A stretch of 64,000 bases of DNA, taken from contig JAHLKG010000031.1 in NCBI GenBank assembly GCA_025526995.1, forward strand, positions 186,001 through 250,000, given 5' to 3'. The first letter of the stretch is position 1; each line of letters begins with the position of its first letter. The position numbers were made by a program, and so were the translations under genes. Under the pieces are notes generated by a model that saw only the letters and a program-made list of their open reading frames with translations, was not told the DNA's origin and searched no databases. Of this stretch, positions 58,192 to 64,000 are shown one piece after another. This stretch comes from Powellomyces hirtus (taxonomy: Eukaryota > Chytridiomycota > Chytridiomycetes > Spizellomycetales > Powellomycetaceae).

Positions 58192-59219
58192 CGCAGTATC
58201 CTTTGCCTGAAAATTGTCTTACGCTCAGGAAATCATGCTTCGTGAGAAAATGTCCGTGGGGGGCAATTGGGCGCAACCGCGGCTGATGGGTTCACCCCTT
58301 CCGTCACACATCGTGACCCACGCAGGTTTCATACGTATATGGTGAGAACGAGCTGACCAAGCAAAAGTATCATATAGCTATTGGAGAATTGATGGTAGTA
58401 CGGCTGAATGAATTTTGCAGTGGAATGGCTGTGATTCACACAAACTGTTAGTAAATGTTCCTTTGGTAACAAAGTCTTGTCCAAAGTGATGCACAGGACT
58501 GTAATAAGTCATTTTAAATCTCTAAAGGGGTGTAGACAATGCCATAAATACACAAACGTAGCCACTAATCTGGTCAAGAGCTGTTTCGGAATGTTGTATG
58601 AATGTCCAAAAAGACAACTGCTGCCAAATAAGGTAACATTTAACATTTCAACAATGCTGTTTGATTGAAGCAAATCTGCAGCAGTACACTCCTGCAAAAT
58701 TCTCTTTTGTGAAATGATTTTTTTCAAATATTGTTTCATAAATGTCCAATGTCAAATGTCGGAATTGGAATGAAGTCTTCAAACTCAAGTTCTGGTCTGC
58801 TTTTTGATGTTGTGAATGAATTCAATCCAGTTTGCAGAAACTCACTGTTGGTGTTCAAAAAGAAGATTTATGTAAAGTGTGAATAGTCATCAATCACAAC
58901 TAGGGCATATTGGAATGTTGAGACTTGCATACTCAACGAGTAGTCCTTACATTAGATCCCAACTTGGATCCTCCAACTAGAACGTGTGACCGTGATACCG
59001 GTAACGCTAAGAGCTGAAGTGGATCATGTGAAATCACGTGATTGAAAAAAAAGTAGATTAGCTTGCTCGACAAGCAAAACATTACCGATAAGACTTGAGA
59101 CATAACAATACTTTCCCATACATTAGATTTCCGTGCATCTGACAACACTACACCGTCATCTGCATTACAGAAAAGCTCTGTAAGCCCCTTTACAAAGTAT
59201 ACTGGATGTGAGGTGCCTA
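58192..59219. other. Intergenic region left of the retrotransposon
   Basis: This AT-rich stretch holds the HAD gene promoter and then about 800 bp with no recognisable gene. Frames at 58477-58668 and 58933-59148 have no support. The five bases before the LTR (GCCTA, 59215-59219) would be the target-site duplication if they recur beyond the window. Confidence 0.5.
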
Positions 59220-59630
59220 TGTTTCAAGGCGGGAGGTTGTTATGATTGAGCGAGAAGGCAAAGGAAGATGGAAGAAGAAAGAGAAAGAGAGAGAGAGAGA
59301 GAGAGAGTTGTTTGTTCTGATGCAGATGTCGGTATATTGATGGATGATGATCTCTACGGGGGTTCTTTCCTTTTCGTTTTATATATGAGGTTCTCGGGTT
59401 CTTAGTCTCCAACTAACTTGTGGAGAACGGGGAGATCATCTAGGGACTATGGCAGTGCAGCGATGGCAGTGCAGCTGCGCAGTACTGAGACCGCGGGGTA
59501 ACTTGTGGGGAGTTTTGCTTATGAGGGATTGGGTAATCGCTTATGAGGCGCGTCTGCTTTAACTTGGGATATGGCTTTTTACTAGCCGAAAATAAGTAAA
59601 GTATAAATATGCCATGATGGCCATCTCACA
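59220..59630 (-). repeat. Putative 3' LTR, 411 bp
   Basis: On the minus strand the segment begins TGTGAGATGG and ends CCTTGAAACA, so it has the TGT...ACA ends of LTRs. It sits directly after a polypurine tract. It contains a TATA-like box and a pyrimidine-rich leader with a (CT)11 tract (plus-strand GA at 59287-59307), as expected for an LTR promoter. The second LTR is outside the window, so the limits rest on ends and position only. Confidence 0.7.
59377..59390 (-). promoter_or_regulatory. TATA-like box in the LTR
   Basis: The minus strand reads CCTCATATATAAAAC, a strong TATA box, about 70-80 bp before the CT-rich leader. It probably drives the full-length transcript. Confidence 0.5.
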
Positions 59631-59646
59631 CCCCCCTTTGCCTCTT
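59631..59646 (-). other. Polypurine tract (plus-strand primer for reverse transcription)
   Basis: The minus strand reads AAGAGGCAAAGGGGGG immediately before the LTR start TGTGAG. This is the position and composition of a retrotransposon polypurine tract. Between it and the pol stop (59647-59911) lie 265 bp of non-coding element sequence with an imperfect direct repeat around GAGCTCCCAT and GTCAGCTCCTGG. Confidence 0.75.
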
Positions 59647-59911
59647 GGGCTTTAGTACAGGAGGCATGAGGTTGCTGAGCCGCAGGTCAAGCTCCCATGC
59701 GATCGTCAGCTGCTGGCTTGCCATAGGTCGAGCTCCCATATGGTGTCAGCTCCTGGTGCAGCGCTTAGGCTTACACTGGCTTCAATCTCTTCGTCAAGTA
59801 GATTGGTACATCGAAACCCCGTCGGGCTCGGTAAGTTCGGCTTATAGCCTGGACAGGGAGCGGCTCCTAAGCGGCTTTATCCATGTGAACAGGGAGCTAT
59901 TGCTTTGTTTG

Positions 59912-62900
59912 CTATCTAAGCGGGAGAGGGGGATTGTTGACCCGCCATATCTCGAACGCTTCTGTGTCTTTGAGATTGGCTTCGGGTTGCCAGGAGGGTT
60001 CGGGCCATCCGATGTATTTGGTCAGGAACATTCGGCGGCGAGCTCGGCCTCGGCCGGTTACGGTCTCATCGAGGATTGCTTTGACTGGGTATTCAAGTTC
60101 CCCTTCGACGAGGACCGGCTCTGGCGGAGGTGGTGTTTGATCGCGGAGTGGGTGCGTGGGGGGCACATGCTTCCGTAGTATGTTAACATGAAAATAGGGC
60201 CAGATCGCTTTGAGAACCGTTTGGGAGAGGTCTAGGCGATATGTGTCTGGATGAGGTCCTTTGGCCGATATTGTGAATGGCCCAATCCACTTGGGTGTGA
60301 GATTGGCAGGTTTAACTTGGTCGAAGTTGATCGCTAGTTGTTCACGGTTGAGGTCAATGAGATCGCCCACTTCGAACGCAATGGGAGTGCGTCCTTGGTT
60401 GAAGTATTGTTCGTAGCGATCTTGTTCGTCACGAAGCGCTTGCTGCACCGTGAGATTGATATCCGTGGCTTGTTCTTGGTATAGACGAATGAGAGCTCGA
60501 TTTGGCGGTGTCATTTGGGCGAGTCGTTCTGGGTTCGTGTTCCAGCCTGGGGGTCGTGGCATTCGGTTGAGTTCGATTTCAAATGGGGCGAGGCCATTAA
60601 GATGGCGCCAAGGCATGGAATTAAGGCAGAACTCGACCAATGGTAGGAATTCACGCCAATTGGATCCGCTGTAATCGAGATATTTTTGTGTGATGAACTT
60701 AGCAACTTGGATCATTCTTTCTACTCGGCCGTCAGTCTGTTGATGTCGTGCCGTAGCAAACTCGTGTCTGACGCTGGTTAACTTGGCGAAGGCGGAGAAG
60801 AGGTCTGCCAATAACCTGGGTTCTTGGTCGGATATTATGTGGAGAAGTATGCCCGTATGTTTCCAAACTTGACTCAGGATGAGGGTTATTAACTCGTTTG
60901 TAGAGAGAGTGCTTTCCGCAGGGATTAGGTGCGTTCGGCTTGATAAATAATCGACGATGCATATGATAAACGGACGCTCGGAGCTTCCTCGAGGTCGAGG
61001 TAACTCGAAGAGATCGAACCCATGAGTGTGATTAACTGTGGATGGTATTGGGAGTGGTCTTAGGAGGCCATTGCGTAGTGGACGCGAAAACGAGCAGCAT
61101 TTGGCACAGGTTCGGACAAAAGAGCAAATATCCTGTTGCATCTTGGGCCAGAAGTATCGACGCAACATCTTAGCATACGTAACTAATGGCCCTTGATGTC
61201 CACCATTAGGAAGTTCATCGTGGAACTCTCGGAGAACGTGTGGTCTAATCGTATAAGGGACGTAAAGCCGTTCGCCTTCGTACATGATGATTCCATCGGA
61301 TCGTATGGCGAATCTGCGATAACGACCGGGGCGCTCATGCTCTGGTTTCTCGAGCATTTCGGTGATGTGGAGCGCATATTTGTCTTGGAGCAATTCGTCT
61401 TTCCATTCCTCGAATCCAAATGTAGTCGGGAATGGGTGCTCATTGGTATTCATGTACGCTGTGATCATTAGTCGTTTTTGACATTCGATGCATCGTGGTG
61501 CATATGTAGGGTTCCTCGAGAGTAGATCAGCGATTGTATTGAATCGACCGGGAAGATATTGAATTGAAAAGTCGAATTCTTGTAGCGTTTCAACCCATCC
61601 GGCTTGGCGTTTACTCAGGTGTGGTTGCGTTTGCAGGTGCACAAGTGATCGGTGATCAACGAGAGCGATGAAGGGCCGATTAATCAAATAGAACCGGTTT
61701 GTCTTTAGAAACTTTACGAGGGCTAATAGCTCTTGCTCGTGTACCGGATATCGGGTCTCGGCTCCATTCATCTTACGCGAGAAGAAGAGTACTGGACGAA
61801 GTTTGGGCAATTGTTCCATAGCTCGTACTCGGTGAATCGGTAATGGCATGGGGAGAGGTTCTCCATTAGGGGTTTGTCCAAGCCATCCGGAGATGGCGTA
61901 ACCAGAGGAGTCGGTGTGGACATAGATTGATTGATCGGGATTGAAGGTCGCTAGGACGGGAGCGTTTGTGATAGCAGCCTTGAGAGCGTTGAAGGCTTCT
62001 TGCTCCTTGGCCGTCCATTTGAAAGCGCTTTTGACGCTTTGTAAGGCTGATAGTGGTGCCGCGATTTCGGCATATCGTTCGATATAATCGAGAAAGTAGT
62101 TTGTCAGTCCAAGAAATTGCCGAATATGTCGCGTGGTTCGTGGGGTTGGCCAATCTCGAACGGCTGTGACCTTGCTGTCCGCAATTCGCATGCCATTGAT
62201 ACTGAAGAGATGGCCGCAGAATTCAATTTCCTTTTGTCCCCATTGACATTTGCCAGCATTGACGTAGAGTGAGTGATCTTGTAGCCGTTGAAGGACTTCC
62301 GCTACATCTTGACGATGTTTGTTAGGATTGGGCAAGAAGATGAGGATGTCGTCGAGATAGCAAATGACGCAGATATCGTAAAGGTTGCCTAAGACTTGAT
62401 TCATGAGTCGTTGAAAGGCGCCAGGTGCATTGCAAAGCCCAAAGGGCATAACAACATATTCGAAAAGTCCAAATCTTGTACGGATGGCCGTTTTCTTGCG
62501 ATCTTCCGGAGCGATGAGCAGTCGATGGTATGCGTCCTTCAAGTCAATGAGCGTATAGAAGCGGGCGCCGAGAAGTTGGTTACGCATTTCTCGAAGATTG
62601 GGAAGGGGAGTGCGGTCCTTAATTGTGACGGCATTCAGTCCACGATAGTCCCAACAGACGCGAATTCCGCCCGTTTTCTTGACAGCGAAGACCACTGATG
62701 CCCCCCATGGTGACTTCGAATGTTGAATCCATCCTTTTGAGAGGAGATGGTCTAGCTGTTTCCGTAGTTCGCTCAGTTGGTCTTGTGATATGGGACGTAA
62801 TGCCTGGAAGACCGGTTTCGATCCGGGGGTAATGTTGATATGGAAGTTGTTATCGCCGCGATCGGGAGGTAATTCATCGGTTTCCTTAAAGAGAGTATTC

Positions 62901-63670
62901 TCAAATTGTGGAAGAACTGAGTCGAGGAATTTAGGCCAAGAGGAATCAGTCTTGGCCTTGTTCTCTTTGGTAGTAGGACGTATATGAACTGCGAATGCTT
63001 CCCGATATTGCTTATGTCGCAGTTGTTTGTTGAATCGTTTTGATGAAACGGCGGCAATACCCTGAAATGGTTTCTGTCGCTCGCGTTTGATGTCTTTGGC
63101 GGCTCCGTGGATCGTAAAGGTTTGAGCTTTCTTGATGAATGAATCAGGATTTTGAGCGTGTCGTTTGGATGGGAGCGATGAACAGTTGAAGGGTTCGCCA
63201 TCCAAGGTAAACAAGATGCGGTGTGGTCGTTCGACAGTAATGCAGGTGAAAGTACCAATCGCCTCAAAGAATGGGAGTCCCAAGATGAGCGGGATTCCAA
63301 TTGGTGCAATTTCGAAATGGAAAGAGGCGACGGGATCGTAGTCTTGTGATATGTTATTGAAGATTTGAATGGATTGGGTTGTAAGGAATGAAATTTGGAT
63401 GGTTTGACCAGCACCAGCAGTATCAATGTTATAAGGATTGTTCAGGGGTCTTTTCTCGAGTTTTCGTTCGCTAGCGATGCGGTCTTGAACGACCATAGTA
63501 TTGCAGCCGGTATCTAAGAGGGCTATAATTGGCTCGGTACTTATCTTGACTCGGAAAACCCAGCTAGGTGCACTCGAAGCCTTGCCGGGTTGAAGTCGGG
63601 TTTGAAAGTCCATTTGTTGAATGGATGTAGAATTGCCCTTAGGGCTTTCAGGTGGTCGATTGCATGTCAT
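59912..63670 (-). CDS. pol: Retrotransposon Pol: protease, RT, RNase H, integrase, chromodomain
   Basis: This is 1,252 residues from the first Met; the frame is open further, to about 63795, where it overlaps gag in the -1 frame. Aspartic protease: ALLDTGCNTMVV, DTG at residues 53-55. Reverse transcriptase: IRVCWDYRGLNAVT, FYTLIDLKDAYHRL and CYLDDILIF (YLDD near residue 437). RNase H: YVHTDSSGYAISGWLGQTP, HEQELLALVKFL and ALVDHRSLVHLQ. Integrase: a zinc-binding H-H-C-C region (HDELPNGGHQG ... CAKCCSFSRP), catalytic Asp in IVDYLSSR, Asp in ISDQEPRL and Glu in DGRVERMIQ. The C-terminus is a chromodomain (YPVKAILDE ... FLTKYIGWPEPSWQPEANL). All catalytic residues I can check are present. Expression probably needs a frameshift from gag. 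Confidence 0.95.
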   Translation of the reverse strand: MTCNRPPESPKGNSTSIQQMDFQTRLQPGKASSAPSWVFRVKISTEPIIALLDTGCNTMVVQDRIASERKLEKRPLNNPYNIDTAGAGQTIQISFLTTQSIQIFNNISQDYDPVASFHFEIAPIGIPLILGLPFFEAIGTFTCITVERPHRILFTLDGEPFNCSSLPSKRHAQNPDSFIKKAQTFTIHGAAKDIKRERQKPFQGIAAVSSKRFNKQLRHKQYREAFAVHIRPTTKENKAKTDSSWPKFLDSVLPQFENTLFKETDELPPDRGDNNFHINITPGSKPVFQALRPISQDQLSELRKQLDHLLSKGWIQHSKSPWGASVVFAVKKTGGIRVCWDYRGLNAVTIKDRTPLPNLREMRNQLLGARFYTLIDLKDAYHRLLIAPEDRKKTAIRTRFGLFEYVVMPFGLCNAPGAFQRLMNQVLGNLYDICVICYLDDILIFLPNPNKHRQDVAEVLQRLQDHSLYVNAGKCQWGQKEIEFCGHLFSINGMRIADSKVTAVRDWPTPRTTRHIRQFLGLTNYFLDYIERYAEIAAPLSALQSVKSAFKWTAKEQEAFNALKAAITNAPVLATFNPDQSIYVHTDSSGYAISGWLGQTPNGEPLPMPLPIHRVRAMEQLPKLRPVLFFSRKMNGAETRYPVHEQELLALVKFLKTNRFYLINRPFIALVDHRSLVHLQTQPHLSKRQAGWVETLQEFDFSIQYLPGRFNTIADLLSRNPTYAPRCIECQKRLMITAYMNTNEHPFPTTFGFEEWKDELLQDKYALHITEMLEKPEHERPGRYRRFAIRSDGIIMYEGERLYVPYTIRPHVLREFHDELPNGGHQGPLVTYAKMLRRYFWPKMQQDICSFVRTCAKCCSFSRPLRNGLLRPLPIPSTVNHTHGFDLFELPRPRGSSERPFIICIVDYLSSRTHLIPAESTLSTNELITLILSQVWKHTGILLHIISDQEPRLLADLFSAFAKLTSVRHEFATARHQQTDGRVERMIQVAKFITQKYLDYSGSNWREFLPLVEFCLNSMPWRHLNGLAPFEIELNRMPRPPGWNTNPERLAQMTPPNRALIRLYQEQATDINLTVQQALRDEQDRYEQYFNQGRTPIAFEVGDLIDLNREQLAINFDQVKPANLTPKWIGPFTISAKGPHPDTYRLDLSQTVLKAIWPYFHVNILRKHVPPTHPLRDQTPPPPEPVLVEGELEYPVKAILDETVTGRGRARRRMFLTKYIGWPEPSWQPEANLKDTEAFEIWRVNNPPLPLR

Positions 63671-63732
63671 CCATGGTATATCGGATTCAGGAAAGATAGT
63701 ATGTCCCTTATTGGGCTGAGAGGAACCGACTT

Positions 63733-64000
63733 TTATTCCCAGCCGTCCAGAAAATCCTGTTCTTGCTCGTCGGTTTCGACTTCACTGATCCGGTTGATTT
63801 GTCGGACAGGATAGTTGCTACCAGTGGCTCGTTGTTCAAGAGTTTCACCATTGACGTCTCGTTTGGCGAAACAATCTTGGATGGTGTGATTTGTTCGTCC
63901 ACATCGTTTACAGAGCATCGCACTTCCCCGCTTTGTTGGAGTTTTAGGAGTACCTGGAGTCTTGGGGAATGCTGGTCTGCGTGTAGGAGTTTGTTGTGGA
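63733..64000 (-). CDS. gag: Retrotransposon Gag, C-terminal part with CCHC zinc knuckle
   Basis: The frame runs in from beyond 64000 with a Thr/Pro/Lys-rich linker (TPGTPKTPTKRGS), then CKRCGRTNHTIQDC, a C-x2-C-x4-H-x4-C nucleocapsid knuckle that binds the element's RNA. It ends in an acidic tail (EVETDEQEQDFLDGWE) at TAA, 63733-63735. Pol is read one base back in the overlap, so gag and pol are in a -1 relation. A TTTT run at the overlap (GATTTTCTG) is a possible slip site, though not a canonical heptamer. Confidence 0.88.
   Translation of the reverse strand, partial: PQQTPTRRPAFPKTPGTPKTPTKRGSAMLCKRCGRTNHTIQDCFAKRDVNGETLEQRATGSNYPVRQINRISEVETDEQEQDFLDGWE

Larger units (their letters stand above)
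59220..64000 (-). mobile_element. Ty3/Gypsy LTR retrotransposon of the chromovirus group (5' part outside window)
   Basis: Read on the minus strand, the window holds in order the gag zinc knuckle, pol (protease, reverse transcriptase, RNase H, integrase, chromodomain), an untranslated stretch, a polypurine tract and a 3' LTR. RT before integrase defines Ty3/Gypsy, and the chromodomain defines chromoviruses, which direct integration by reading histone marks. The pol frame is uninterrupted over 1,252 codons, so this is a young or constrained copy. The 5' LTR, primer-binding site and most of gag lie beyond 64000. Confidence 0.93.

Noticed and set aside
1..64000. CRISPR arrays, operons, rRNA or tRNA genes, biosynthetic gene cluster
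   Set aside because: No regularly spaced repeats, no clear A-box/B-box pair with a cloverleaf, and no grouping of tailoring enzymes around the single oxygenase-family gene.

Overview
The window is nuclear DNA of a filamentous basidiomycete, most likely an agaricomycete. The genes are dense, fall on both strands and carry many GT-AG introns of about 50-75 nt. The gene set is fungal: a division-1 chitin synthase, an Opy2-type HOG anchor, a KCH1-type K+ channel, a fungal MED1, and a TSC1 homologue that budding yeast lacks. The right end is a Ty3/Gypsy chromovirus. I see no operons, CRISPR arrays or rRNA, and no tRNA gene I could defend.

Layout. 1-559 is the 3' end of MLH3. 0.77-2.3 kb is a nine-exon DGAT2-family acyltransferase, and 2.6-5.1 kb a coiled-coil protein ending in an IQ motif. 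5.5-8.0 kb (minus) is Mediator MED1. 8.9-10.7 kb is an Opy2-like membrane anchor. 11.0-12.9 kb holds two tandem F-box-like paralogues. 13.1-16.9 kb (minus) is a YEATS2-like chromatin protein, divergent from a PIH1-domain R2TP adaptor (17.1-18.4 kb). 19.0-20.5 kb (minus) is SKI8/WDR61, followed by frataxin (20.8-21.6 kb). eIF1A (22.0-22.7 kb, minus) shares a 337-bp promoter with an NCL1/TRM4 tRNA m5C methyltransferase (23.0-25.8 kb). SCYL1/CEX1 (26.1-29.5 kb, minus) is divergent from chitin synthase (30.2-33.8 kb). SNRNP40 (34.1-35.7 kb, minus) is followed by 2.3 kb with no recognisable gene.

Right half. 37.9-39.5 kb is an MpaB/rubber-oxygenase-family gene (DUF2236). Then come a small unrecognised minus-strand gene and a small myristoylation-signal protein with a p97/Cdc48-binding VIM motif (40.6-41.1 kb). 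KCH1 (41.6-43.7 kb, minus) is divergent from TSC1 (44.6-48.6 kb). Next are an LCCL-domain membrane protein, an SGNH-hydrolase-like type II membrane protein, the ER SNARE USE1, a PEHE-like chromatin protein and an ACAD10-type HAD phosphatase. From 59.2 kb to the window end lies the 3' two-thirds or more of an LTR retrotransposon on the minus strand: 3' LTR, polypurine tract, pol with chromodomain, and the gag zinc knuckle.

Most genes are single-copy housekeeping genes with no common pathway. Loose themes are membrane and stress signalling (OPY2, KCH1, TSC1), the cell surface (chitin synthase, LCCL, SGNH), translation and RNA (eIF1A, NCL1, SCYL1/CEX1, SKI8, SNRNP40) and chromatin (MED1, YEATS, PEHE). 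The least expected items are the VIM-motif protein, the PEHE-like protein, the 9-nt micro-exon in DGAT2 and the undisturbed pol frame of the chromovirus. I found no convincing multi-gene novel system.
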